In this document: one piece after another, positions 1 through 9,015 of the stretch
How the letters are laid out: each line of letters begins with the position of its first letter
Numbering within the stretch: the stretch's first letter is position 1
Assembly: GCA_032718475.1 (NCBI GenBank)
Contig: JAUCBJ010001420.1
Coordinates: 1-35,894, forward strand
Length of the DNA stretch: 35,894 nt
Source: Nemertoderma westbladi
Lineage: Eukaryota; Xenacoelomorpha; Nemertodermatida; Nemertodermatidae
Direction: 5' to 3'
Position numbers and translations under genes: made by a program
Notes under the pieces: generated by a model
Database searches by the model: none
Seen by the model: only the letters and a program-made list of their open reading frames with translations
What the model was told of the DNA's origin: nothing

Positions 1-623
1 GGTGGCTTTTCCACTTTTAACATCCGGTTGCAAACATTCAATAATGGTCTATTTAGCACTCCGGTTTTCCATACCTCCGCTGGGATTTCATCTAATCCAC
101 TCGCTTTATTATTGGACATGCTTTTAATGCTTCTTTGGAGTTCGGCAGGTGTGAAGTCCCCTGTTTCTATAGGTAGTGTCTTGTCATATATTTTCCTTGT
201 AGGGCTGACCTCGATGTTTGGTGGCTGCCCAAGCAAGTTGCTGAAGTGATTTTTCCACTTCCCAACACGTTCTTCAGGACTATCGGCTTTGAGGCGCCCC
301 TTTGCACAACTTTTCCGACCACATACCTCATTTACAGTTTGCCAGGTAAGTCTTGATTGTTGCTGTATGTGAGCAGTTGTAATTGCTTCAGTTTTATCCT
401 GTATGTACTTTTCCTGGCTGATGTTGTAGGCCAATTTAAGATCGTCCTTAGCTTTCTTAACCTTGTTAATGTTTTCGGTTGTTGGTTGTTCGGTTTTAAC
501 TTTGTAGGCTATCTTAAGATCTTCTCTCTTACAAGTAACCTCAGAGTTTTGCCATGGCACATACTGTTTTCGTTTAGGTTTCTGGGGGATATGCCTCTTA
601 GCTGATTCCTTAGCTGATAACAT
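1..623 (-). mobile_element. LINE reverse transcriptase fragment (RTE/CR1-like), runs off the window edge
   Basis: Reading the minus strand from an ATG at 623, one frame stays open for 207 codons to position 1. Its first part is a basic linker. The segment KADSPEERVGKWKNHF follows, and then NNKASGLDEIPAEVWK, the hallmark of the start of the RT fingers in RTE/CR1-type non-LTR retrotransposons. Two in-frame TAA codons lie just upstream of 623, so the element is probably cut at its 5' side (endonuclease missing) rather than starting at this ATG. The catalytic FADD box would lie left of position 1. No stop or frameshift occurs in the visible part, so it is less decayed than the other LINE pieces here. 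Family membership is read from motifs; the exact clade is not certain. Confidence 0.85.
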
Positions 624-921
624 TATTGTTCTAATTTAATTGAACGTTTAGTGCATTTGTACTGTACGTGTTATAAGTCATGGATGGATGGAAGGATGCG
701 TCATCATGTGATTGTGCACTGGTGCCTTATATAAATATTGAACATTAAAGTAACTAGTTTTTCTTGACAAATGAAACGTCACACACCGTTCCTAATTAAT
801 CAAGGTTGCACCAACACGATTCTCGATAATCAGGCATATAATTTACTATGACAATTATAGACAGCAATAATGCTAGCCAAACTCAATTTATTCTAATCTG
901 GTGGTGTTTATTTATTATTAG
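624..921. other. No gene seen; probable intron sequence
   Basis: This AT-rich stretch lies between the LINE fragment and the first crystallin exon. An ATG at 848 is in frame with that exon, but the codons 848-921 show no crystallin pattern and the reading ends in a pyrimidine-poor TTTATTTATTATTAG acceptor at 920-921. I read it as intron. Confidence 0.4.
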
Positions 922-1194
922 GGATGCTTCTTACCTCGGACCATCCGTAAGTCTTGGACCAGGCCGATATCCAACATGGACGGGTTTCCTTCCACCAGGA
1001 GGTGATACAATAACGTCAATAGAACAAATACAAGCATCAGTGACAACGGCTTGCCCCAGCCCAAAGATAACGTTTTTTGAATACGAGAATTATCAAGGAC
1101 ATCAAGTTCCTTTTCATGGGGAGGCAAACACGCAATCATTCAATATGGCATTGATAAATAATGCTGCATCCAGCATTATTGTTGAATGTGGAAG
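922..1194 (+). CDS. Beta/gamma-crystallin exon 1 of 5 visible: motif 2 of one domain plus motif 1 of the next
   Basis: This internal exon has an AG acceptor at 920-921 and a GTGAGT donor at 1195. It starts and ends in phase 2, with 90 full codons. The first third contains LGPGRYPTW...GGDTITSIEQI, matching the second Greek-key motif of a beta/gamma-crystallin domain (conserved GEYP-like turn and terminal xxSI strand). The rest, ITFFEYENYQGHQ...NNAASSIIVECG, is a first motif with the aromatic-x6-Gly corner. NNAASS fits the family's N/D-N/D-x-x-S/T-S calcium-binding signature exactly. The domain is completed by the exon at 2321. Multi-domain proteins of this type (CRYBG/AIM1 group) are structural or calcium-binding; the role here is inferred from fold only. 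The ATG at 848 is probably not the true start, because the exon opens in the middle of a domain. Confidence 0.85.
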
Positions 1195-2320
1195 GTGAGT
1201 CATTTTGTTACTTCACAGTTATCTTAAGATGCCATATTAACCGCTCATTGATTGTGATCATATAAGTCACTCCACTCTTGTTAAACTAAAGGGGTATCCT
1301 TAGTAAGTATCCTTGTTGCAGAGTGGATAATGAGAATTAAAATCATAAAAAACAATGTAAATCATAGATTATAATAATAATAATAAAATAGTTATACAAC
1401 ATTAAAAATTTCAAATTCCCCCCCCCCCCCCCCCCCCCAACCCCTTAATTTTTGCCTAATTTTTATTAAGAAATCGATCAGTTCAGGAGAAAAAAATGTC
1501 TTTGAAACAAATTATTTAGCCAATTCGGATAGAGAGTGAAGGATGAGATACTTTTTTAGAGACTAAAAGTGACCAAAAAATGAAAAAGAGGAAATGACTA
1601 AAACATCATGTCTTTTTTTGAACCTTACTGTCCAAAATGTCTCTGAACAAGAAAGAATGTCAGTTTAATAATGTGCGGCCTATGATAAACTGATTAAATA
1701 TTTCGTTATGGGGTTTTTGTGGTCGGAGTTTTGATTTCCGATGGCACTTTTAATGTTGAGTGGAATGCTGTTTTTCTGTCGGTCTGTATGTATGTCTGTT
1801 TGTCAATCAGTTAAACACGAAAAGTTAAATTTGTTTAAAAAAATATTAGAGACTTTGTCGGGTGTTTTTACAAGTGTTCTCATCGGATTTACCAACCTCA
1901 AAATCCCACAAGAATGTATATTGGGGTAATTAAAAAAACCTCAAAGATTTTGAAATTTTGTTATTGTACGAAAAGTGTAACTAGTGAAAAAAGCCCAATA
2001 TCTGGAAAACGAAAAGAGATATTGCTAAACTGCATAAATACTTTAAACCTCATAAAATTTCGTTCATAATGAAATATATTAAAAAATGATTTTTTCAACT
2101 AATTCGACACCCCCCATGTGGGTAACGTGGGGGATTGTGGGTAACATAGGGAAACATGGTGGAACAATTTCATTGTTATAGCAATCATAGCAATCTGACT
2201 CAGTGCAGCTGCAGTGTAGCCGTTTATATATTATAGATAGAAAGATTACTCTAACGAAAACGACTTTAATTAATTTAATTGGCATCAGAGAATAACAGAA
2301 ACAATTAAATTATTTTACAG
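1195..2320 (+). other. Intron of the crystallin gene
   Basis: Bounded by GTGAGT at 1195 and TATTTTACAG at 2311-2320. It holds an ATA microsatellite near 1372-1386 and a 21-base poly-C run. The open frame at 1741-1929 looks like chance reading of low-complexity TCTGT-type sequence. No other feature was recognised. Confidence 0.8.
1418..1438 (+). repeat. Poly-C homopolymer
   Basis: An unbroken run of 21 C on the plus strand inside the first visible intron. It may form G-quadruplex or i-motif structures, and its length is probably unreliable in any assembly. Confidence 0.95.
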
Positions 2321-2441
2321 GTGGATTGTGTATGATGGAGAAATAACTGGAAGGAATAAAATTCTCGAAGAAGGTGAATACCCAAATGCATTGAGTTGGT
2401 GGGATGATGGTGCTCCTCTAGATAATACCATATCAAGGCTA
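2321..2441 (+). CDS. Beta/gamma-crystallin exon 2: motif 2 completing the second domain
   Basis: The exon enters in phase 2, and its first base completes an Arg codon with exon 1. It encodes WIVYDGEITG...LEEGEYPN...DNTISRL, a textbook second Greek-key motif (W at the strand start, GEYP turn, xxIS strand). I end it at a GTGTAA donor (2442) in phase 0. Reading through gives one Val and a TAA at 2445-2447, so the alternative is that the gene stops here. I prefer splicing because exon 4 encodes the same motif, is also 121 bases long, and has the same entry and exit phases. If the stop is real, exons 1-2 end one gene and exons 3-5 belong to another. Confidence 0.8.
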
Positions 2442-2513
2442 GTGTAAATCTTTACTTTCCATATGAATATTATAGCCACTCTGTCAAATTTTAGTTTTCA
2501 TATATGTGGCACT

Positions 2514-3157
2514 TTAACCCTTTCCATACCGCAGAAGATAATATTGCATATGTCTGGTGGACAAGTCATTGTGATGTCCATCCTGGACCGTGGCTCATAC
2601 GGGTGAGCCATCAATAAAACAAGAAATGTCAGCCTTAAATGACCAAGATTAGCATATCATTTTGATCAGAAGTAAAATAGAAATTTCCCAGGCTGTCTGA
2701 TTTGGCCACTAGAATAACAGGACGAGCACACCGAGGCTTTTAAATGATACGAGTACTGATAGGGACATAGTTATAACTAGTGAAATACAGGCAGCATGAA
2801 TGTCACATTTACTATTCAAGCATAATAAACCGTGAAGTACTGCAGTTGGCGCTATTTATTTGTGTATACTAATGCTGTACAGTTAGTTAGACTATACATT
2901 CTTCAATACTGCAGTGCTACTGAATTATACAGAAATGCATGACATCTTTCACTATTGATAGGGACTGTCAGACAGCTGCTGAGTGTAGGGATACTCATTT
3001 TACTTGTCCCCAATACCGTATGGGAGCATAGATATCTGGCATCCCAGTCATACTTAGGAAACCATAGAACATAACATAATATCATGGTTCATACGGATGT
3101 GCCACGGGAGGGTAGGTTGTGGCTCATACGGGTGTGTCCCGGTATGGAAAGGGTTAA
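2514..3157. mobile_element. Non-autonomous piggyBac-like element (MITE), TTAA target sites
   Basis: Exact terminal inverted repeats CCCTTTCCATACCG lie at 2518-2531 and, reversed, at 3140-3153. Each is flanked by TTAA (2514-2517 and 3154-3157). TTAA duplication with CCC-starting ends is the signature of the piggyBac superfamily. The interior (about 636 bp) encodes no transposase, so it would depend on one supplied in trans. Subterminal repeats of the type TGGCTCATACGGGTG occur near 2593 and 3120, with a variant near 3088, possibly transposase-binding sites. It sits in the crystallin intron between exons 2 and 3. Confidence 0.85.
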
Positions 3158-3976
3158 TGAAAATGGAATAAAATTATTAATTTAAAAAATTAATTAGTAA
3201 TTAAAGTAATTATAATTTTATAAACAGGTATTAATTAAATTCAGGTCTCAATTAAACTGGTATAGTTTTTAGGACAACTGGAAAATAATTAAATTATCTT
3301 GGCACAATATTTATTTTATGACAAATTAAATTTGGAGTTCTTATCTAATAAAGGAAATCTTGGGTCTTCTTGGAGTTTACAAAAATACTAACGCTGCTCG
3401 AAAGAGCAAATTTGTCTTTGGGCTCCCTCCAGTGGTTCCGATTGTGATAGCTCCTAAGTGATCCGCAAATACTAGATAAGTAAGGTACATGGTTGCAACC
3501 ATGGTTGCATGGTTGCACTGGGCCTATACTACTTGTGCCAGTACTACGTGTTACCATAACCCCATTTTTAAGAGTGTCTAAGGACATTCGTAGAACATAA
3601 TCGACCACAATTATGAACCCGGAATGGTGCAAGTGTGTCACCGTGATGGACTCCACAAAGACTTTGATTGGATCTGTGTTACCGTAAGCAGCAGACACAA
3701 ATGTTGTGACAGACACTAAATGATTGATCTGATACTGCAATAAATTCCTCAGGAATGCTGCAATTATGCTGAACAAATCTAATAGAAGGCCTCATAGATG
3801 TCAACATAGATATCAGCCAAATGTTTCTTTCTTTGTTGATAAATGTTTCTTTCTTTGTTGTCTATATTCTTCTAAGCACAAGAATAGGCTGGCTACATGG
3901 TGCCAGGACCTTTACATAACCCATTTTTGTTCCCACATAAAAGTCTCTTAACAGGATCCCTCATGAGCTTTAATAT
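3158..3976. other. Intronic sequence, nothing recognised
   Basis: AT-rich intron sequence. A 143-codon minus-strand open frame (3345-3776) has no recognisable domain and contains a low-complexity CATGGTTGCA repeat near 3487-3515; I do not call it a gene. Confidence 0.5.
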
Positions 3977-4132
3977 AATGGGGTTCACGACACAAATTCA
4001 AAACCAGATTAATTAGATGCAATAATATCACAGAAACACAATGGCGTTTACAGAATTCAATAAGATGCTAAAATAGCCGAGATATTTGTGTGTTCAGTTT
4101 AAAAATTATTCAAAATATGAAAACGATCTGTG

Positions 4133-4148
4133 ATTGGTCGTGACGTCA
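4133..4148 (-). promoter_or_regulatory. CCAAT box next to CRE (left arm of foldback element)
   Basis: ATTGG (an inverted CCAAT box, context GACCAATCA matching the NF-Y consensus) at 4133-4137 is followed four bases on by the palindromic CRE TGACGTCA at 4141-4148. Close CCAAT and CRE spacing is typical of RNA polymerase II promoters. Function is inferred from motif alone. Confidence 0.4.
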
Positions 4149-4399
4149 CTATACGCCTCCGAATTCCATTTATATCAACATTCAGATAGTTAATACTATC
4201 TTTGTATAAATTGGGGCAGTTTGTTACTGCAGGAATGCTATATTAGTACTGTAGTACAGCAGTACAGTGCAGCAGTCACCGGTAGACAGTAGTGCACTGC
4301 AGCACTGTAATGCTGTATACTTGCTTATGCCTGGCCAAATAGGGTTAAAGTAGGATATACTGATAAAAAATATTCAAATTAAAGTCAGGACAATAATTA

Positions 4400-4760
4400 A
4401 TGTTGGCACTTCCTCATGGTAGTTCCGGCCCTGGGTACCTCCCGTTCTCTGTACACCGACACCGTATTCGCTCCTCCTCTGTAGGTGTACAGTACACCCT
4501 GTTCGCCATATTTGCTGCTCCTTGCCGTTGTCCCGGCCCCGGTACCTCCGGTTCGCTGTACACCGTATTCGCTCCAACTCGTTGTTCCGGCTCTCCGGGT
4601 ACCCCATTCGCCGTATTCGCTCCTCCTTTCCAGCATTCCGTTTCTGTTGTCCCGTTTACTTACCGTATTCGCTACTCCTTGCCGTTACCCCAAGTACTCG
4701 CCGTTCGCATATTCGCTAGTTCTTGCTGTTGTCCCAGATACTCTCCGTTCGCCATATAAA
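4400..4760 (+). repeat. Degenerate CG-rich tandem repeat forming the loop of the foldback element
   Basis: At least six copies of a TATTCGCT/TTCGCT core followed by CTCC or similar recur every 41-58 bases, mixed with CCGTTGTCCCGG and GGTACC blocks. All long open frames here (both strands) are by-products of this composition. Confidence 0.6.
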
Positions 4761-4937
4761 TAAACAAGTATGCAGTGCTGGAATGCTTGTCGTTGTACCG
4801 GTAACTGCTGCACTGTACTACAGTACTAATGTAGCAGTAGTACCTGTGTAATAAACTGCCTAATTTGTACTGTAATTTACACAAAGATAGTATTGGGTAT
4901 CTGAATGTTGATATCAATGGGATCCCATGGTGTACAG

Positions 4938-4953
4938 TGACGTCACGACCAAT
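4938..4953 (+). promoter_or_regulatory. CRE next to CCAAT box (right arm of foldback element)
   Basis: TGACGTCA at 4938-4945 followed by CCAAT at 4949-4953, the mirror of the left-arm pair. Both copies remain intact although other arm positions have diverged. Confidence 0.4.
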
Positions 4954-5234
4954 CACAGATCGTTTTCAAATTTTGAATAATTTTTAAACTGAAAACACCA
5001 ATATCTCGGCTATTTTAGCATCTTATTGAATTCTGTAAACGCCATTGTGTTTCTGTGATATTATTGCATCTAATTAATCTAGTTTTGAATTTGAGTCGTG
5101 AACCCCATTCATATATAACTTTGCAGTAATAGAGATTCCATGAAAAGATCCATATTGTTTTGTTTGCCCTTTTTGGTACCAACTAGTTTTCATTTATTGG
5201 AAAATTTTTGTAATTGTGCTGGATTACGCAATGA

Positions 5235-6064
5235 GGGACGGCCACAAAGAGTGAAGATCTGAGATTCACACTTCAAGAATGCAGAAGTAGTAGATTTCCG
5301 GCAACTACAGTCACAGACACCGACTTTGCAGATGACATTGCCCTGCTCTCTAATACGCTAGCAGATGCACAGCTTCTACTAAATAAAGTGGAGAGGGAAG
5401 GAGGTTGGATTGCATATAAATGCTACCAAGACCGAATTCATGACCTTTAATGTTGATGGAAACTTGACAACCATTGATAATAATCAACTAAGGAAACTCA
5501 ACGACATGGATAGAGAGTAGCAAAAAGGACATAGAAGTTAGGAAAGCAAAGGATTGGGTAGCTCTATCAAAAATGGATACCATCTGGAAATCAGATCTCT
5601 CCAGACACCTAAAGACTAAGTTCTTTCGAGCCACAGTGGAAAGTGTATTTTTAACGGGGGTGAGACCTGGACACTGACTAAATCACTTCAACAACGAATT
5701 GATGGTTGCTACAAAAGACTACTAAGGGCAGCCCTAAACATCAGCTGGAACAACACATGACAAACGCCGAGCTTTATGGTACAATACCACCTGTATCAAC
5801 CCCCCCCCCCCCCCCCCCCAGAGCAGATTAAGATTCAGTAGGCACTGTTGGTGAAGTAAAAACGAGGTCATACCAGATCTACTTTTCTGGCAACCAACTC
5901 ATAGAAAGCATAGTCGTGGACAACCAACCATAACATATAAAGATCAACTTGCAAGGGATACTGAACTTGGGAGAAACGAAATTGCGACAACTATGGAGAA
6001 TTGGGAAGCCTGGAAGGATCTCATTTCCACTGTCCGAGTTCGCTCGACCTAGTAGTAGTAGTAG
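5235..6064 (+). mobile_element. LINE fragment: C-terminal half of reverse transcriptase with (TAG)n tail
   Basis: Translation gives EDLRFTLQECRSS...DTDFADDIALLS, with the FADD box being the RT catalytic motif B/C region. It continues through the thumb (GGETWTLTKSLQQRIDGCYK) to a C-terminal part with EVIPDL and KDLISTVRVRS, ending at TAG 6050-6052. Several stops, frameshifts and a 20-base C run break the frame, so it is dead. The 3' end runs straight into (TAG)n (to 6064), a microsatellite tail as in RTE-type LINEs. A related piece lies on the minus strand at 24125-24482. Confidence 0.85.
5800..5819 (+). repeat. Poly-C homopolymer inside the LINE fragment
   Basis: A run of 20 C lies inside the former RT C-terminal coding region. 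The related copy at 24 kb lacks it, so it expanded after insertion or is a sequencing artefact. Confidence 0.9.
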
Positions 6065-6484
6065 GCCTAGCTGTATTGAAAACTAGTTTTCAACTCTTTG
6101 GCCTATGTAATTCCACGATAATTGGGTGAATAAACTCCTCGATCATGGGGTGTATGAATATTGGGAAGAATTTTAAAGACCTCACTGCCCATCGACCTCT
6201 CCCATCTCCCATATTGAGGTTGTCCTGGTGTGGTCAGCGTGATATGTCTTCTTCCAACTTGACAGTCGTGATTTCGAGCCCCAGAAAAGAAAGAGGAAAA
6301 TATGTTAAAAAAAGGTTAAGAAGTTAACAATCATGTTAACACCCTAACATGCTTCAGAATCTTAGGTATAATTGGAGAACCTGGCATATGCTGGTTGTTA
6401 AGAATATCGTTGGATAGTGAGAGTATTCAATCTTGAGAGTTAGTTTGTTTCTGTTTCACTGATCAATTATATCATCTGGAAAGA

Positions 6485-6620
6485 ATAAATTTTTCAAGCC
6501 ACAATGGAAAGTGTTCCTTTATATAGACACTGAAGAAATCATGAATGAATTGATGGTTGTTACACAAGACTTCTCAGGGTACCGCTAAACACCAGCTGGA
6601 GACAATACATAACAATTCCC
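6485..6620 (+). mobile_element. Short LINE RT fragment, same family as 5235-6064
   Basis: A decayed copy of the RT thumb region. It matches the 5.6-5.76 kb segment at the DNA level (TTCAAGCCACAATGGAAAGT; then the region for INDGCYTRLL and the CCAGCTGGA block). It has internal stops. Confidence 0.7.
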
Positions 6621-6648
6621 GAGATGTCTGCACAAATTACTCTATGTG

Positions 6649-6895
6649 ACTACTACTACTACTACTACTAGGATCGGCATGCTGCATTGCAGCTGCATTT
6701 TTAAGAATGCTGTGCCGGCTTGTCAACAAAATTGCACCACCACAACTCCCTATCACCCATGACATTTGCTAGATCATCCGCATCTTTAAGGCCAGTGTCC
6801 TTTAAGATGCGTCTCAAGAAAGTCATGGGCTGTCCACCATGCTTATTCACTCCATGAGGCTGCCAAAGTACAAGATTATGTGAACACAGCAAAAA
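6649..6895 (-). mobile_element. LINE 3' end fragment (second family), minus strand, with (TAG)n tail
   Basis: On the minus strand, codons from about 6890 read LVLWQPHGVNKHGGQPMTF followed by KDTGLKDADDLANVMGDRELW, the typical C-terminus of RTE-like ORF2. A stop follows, then the 3' end CATGCCGATCCTAGTAGTAG at about 6655-6680. A diverged second copy is at 12046-12186. Truncated at its 5' end. Confidence 0.8.
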
Positions 6896-7087
6896 GATGA
6901 CACTGCTGGAGAAATAAAGGATATGACGGTCTCATACCAGACTTGTCCTAACAGTAGTACTATCATTATTGAAGGATTAAATTATATATGATGTTACTGA
7001 TAATTAAACAATTATCATGTTTTTATTAATATTTTAATTATAAGGCTAATTATAGAGGTTGTTATTAGGGATAATATTCCATTACAG

Positions 7088-7270
7088 TGCGCGGCCGCTG
7101 ACAACCCTGAACAACACTCGTCCAGTGATAGCTTGTTTCCAGAACCCAAACTATGCTGGAAATTACATTCTTCTAGATGACACACTCAATAACCTCCATG
7201 AGGCTGGAATTCTTCGCCATGAACAAATCTCATCCTTCATCATAACACGTGGAACATGGACACTTGCTGA
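7088..7270 (+). CDS. Beta/gamma-crystallin exon 3: motif 1 of the third domain
   Basis: Encodes TRPVIACFQNPNYAGNYILL...RHEQISSFIITRGTWTLAE. The F-x6-G corner (FQNPNYAG) and the xQISSF strand define a first Greek-key motif. The donor is GTATGT at 7271, phase 2. I chose the ATTACAG acceptor at 7087 because it is the best-looking one, but that start is phase 2, whereas exon 2 ends in phase 0. A phase-0 alternative is TATAG with the exon starting at 7056. Thus the left edge, or a missing small exon, is unsettled; the motif itself is clear. The calcium signature is not intact here (HEQISS). Confidence 0.78.
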
Positions 7271-7459
7271 GTATGTTGTACACTTTATAATAGACATTTC
7301 AGGAATAAAGATCACACACATATCCTAAAATTAAGTATGCAAATAATCTCTAACGAAATTTATAATGCAGCAAATTCGCCTCCACAATTGGAGTAATACG
7401 CTGCAAGTAGGCCCACTAACTTTTATCGCAGTAATGAAGTCTAGTGTTTTGTTACGCAG
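7271..7459 (+). other. Short intron between crystallin exons 3 and 4
   Basis: GTATGT donor at 7271 and GTTACGCAG acceptor ending at 7459; 189 bases, phase 2. No other feature. Confidence 0.75.
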
Positions 7460-7580
7460 GGGCATTAATCTTGATAACGACCAAGAGACTTTTTCAGTGG
7501 GTGAATACCCAGATGGAAACTTACCTTATCTCAATGAAAGAATTTCATCTATAGGCCTTGATAGCAACTTAGATACAAGC
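7460..7580 (+). CDS. Beta/gamma-crystallin exon 4: motif 2 of the third domain
   Basis: Entering in phase 2 (GA plus G completes a Glu codon), it encodes GINLDNDQETFSVGEYP...LNERISSIGLDSNLDTS. SVGEYP and RISSI are the second-motif hallmarks. It leaves in phase 0 at a strong GTGAGT donor (7581). Length (121 bases) and both phases equal those of exon 2, which supports both exon calls. The next exon (9205) starts in phase 0, as required. Confidence 0.85.
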
Positions 7581-8226
7581 GTGAGTATCCTATAAATACG
7601 CAAAATTGTTCATATTTGTAAAAATTACAAAAAATTAACTAATATATGTTCAGAATAAATTAAAGAAATACAACTACTAATATATTTTACCAATAACATA
7701 CTTTAATTTAATATTTAGACCAAACATATATTTTTTAAAAATAAATAAAGATTGGCTAGAGCATCTCATACAGAGTACAGATGCCTTGACACATAAATTA
7801 CGCAAAGAAGCTACTTCTACTACTACTGCATCGAGCGAGATGGAAGCTCACAAATTAATGAACTTCCCGGAAATATCTCCTTTCGGATATATACTCTAAG
7901 ATTAGGTGTGCTTACTACAATAAGATATAAGCGATTAGCCTAAAAAACATCGGGGTCAAATACAGACACCCAAGAATGGAAGAGAATTGCTTCATGATTA
8001 TTTTTTACATGCAAAGTATTTGGACATCATTTGGTAAAATAATATTAGTGCAAATTGGACAAAAAGCCATAATAATATTTATACGTATCTATTTGGAATA
8101 TTCCTTTCTAATAATTTGTGAAATAGTTTATCATGACCTATTCCATCAATTGCCTTACGGCACTTACCTTACTTGCCTTTGCATCAACGAAACATACATA
8201 AGCTTAAACAAAAATTGCAAATCATC
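7581..8226 (+). other. Intron between crystallin exons 4 and 5, part before the insertion
   Basis: AT-rich sequence with no recognised gene. The 89-codon frame at 7976-8245 shows no domain and overlaps the flank of the inserted element. Confidence 0.6.
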
Positions 8227-9015
8227 CACTTGTAATCAAAGATGATAGAAAAAATAAAGTATTGAGGGTCTTTAGCTGGTTATATTATATTAGGTAAAGA
8301 TACAAAAAATAAAGTATTGAGGGTCTTTAGCTGGTTATATTATATTAGGTAAAGATACAATTGTAAACGTTTTCGACCTACCGGTCTGCATCAGACTATG
8401 TACTGGCAACTAACAGGAAAAGGTGGGGTCTATATATATATATAAGTTTTAAAGGGGAATATCTGATAGGTGAATCCCAGAAAGGTTAATGTGTATGTAT
8501 GCACTGTATAACGTAAGGTAATTGTGATAGGGAAAATACACCGAGTTAGTTGTAAGCTGTCAATCTAAAGTACAAATATAGGGTTGCAGGTTGGGTTATA
8601 AGGTTGGGAGAAGTTGATAGGGAAATCCCAGGAGTGGTCATGTGTCTTCATACTGAATGGTATAATTGGATTAGGTAGCTTACATAGGATTATGAGGTAT
8701 CTACTTAAAGCGCATTGTTAGGTAGAATGCAACATAATGATAGCTGTAATTTTTACAGAGTAAGAAATCACAAGAAACAGAAAAACCAAGACAAAAACAA
8801 AAAGGAAGGTAGGGGAAAAGCACATAAAAACCCCGGAAATTCGCTATAGAGGGCACTGTAGTTGTGTAAGATATAGAATATAGGGTGTATTATATAGTGT
8901 GTATATAGGGTGTATATATCACCAGCTAAAGACCCTCAATACTTTATTTTTTCTATCATCTTTACACTATGCTGCCGCTGGTGAATGCCTACCACTTCAT
9001 TCACTTGTAATCAAA
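8227..9015. mobile_element. Inserted element with 40-bp inverted ends; Penelope-like remnant suspected
   Basis: Exact 40-bp inverted repeats lie at 8241-8280 and 8921-8960. A 14-bp direct repeat CACTTGTAATCAAA (8227-8240 and 9002-9015) flanks the unit and looks like a target duplication, with 41 extra bases on the right. The left end is followed by a second, direct copy of the terminal sequence. On the minus strand 8368-8394 read CTGATG, a GACC/GGTC stem with GGTA loop, then GAAA, the layout of the hammerhead-like sequence known from Penelope-like elements. No coding region is left. It lies within the crystallin intron. Superfamily is tentative. Confidence 0.6.
8249..8358 (+). repeat. 55-bp tandem duplication
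   Basis: Two copies identical by eye (8249-8303, 8304-8358) of a 55-base unit containing ATTGAGGGTCTTTAGCTGG. This forms the left end of the inserted element, so the element has two direct copies on the left and one inverted on the right. Confidence 0.95.

Larger units (their letters stand above)
3977..5109. mobile_element. Foldback (long inverted repeat) element
   Basis: Two arms of about 305 bp, 3977-4282 and 4798-5109, are reverse complements of each other with scattered differences. The outer ends begin AATGGGGTTCACGAC. The loop (about 515 bp) is a CG-rich degenerate repeat. No transposase and no clear target duplication were found, so the superfamily is open. The divergence between the arms indicates an old insertion rather than an assembly artefact. 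Confidence 0.85.

Noticed and set aside
848-921. ATG at 848 as the start of the crystallin gene
   Set aside because: The frame enters in the middle of a Greek-key domain after a splice acceptor at 921, and residues before it show no family pattern. Upstream exons are more likely.
3345-3776. 143-codon minus-strand ORF
   Set aside because: No domain, includes a simple CATGGTTGCA repeat, and lies inside intron sequence; consistent with chance.
4374-4956. Several overlapping ORFs on both strands
   Set aside because: They are readings of the CG-rich tandem loop of the foldback element; Cys/Pro/Ser-rich repeats arise from the DNA repeat.
3977-5109. Inverted repeat as an assembly artefact
   Set aside because: The two arms differ at many positions and have unique flanks, so they are old diverged copies.
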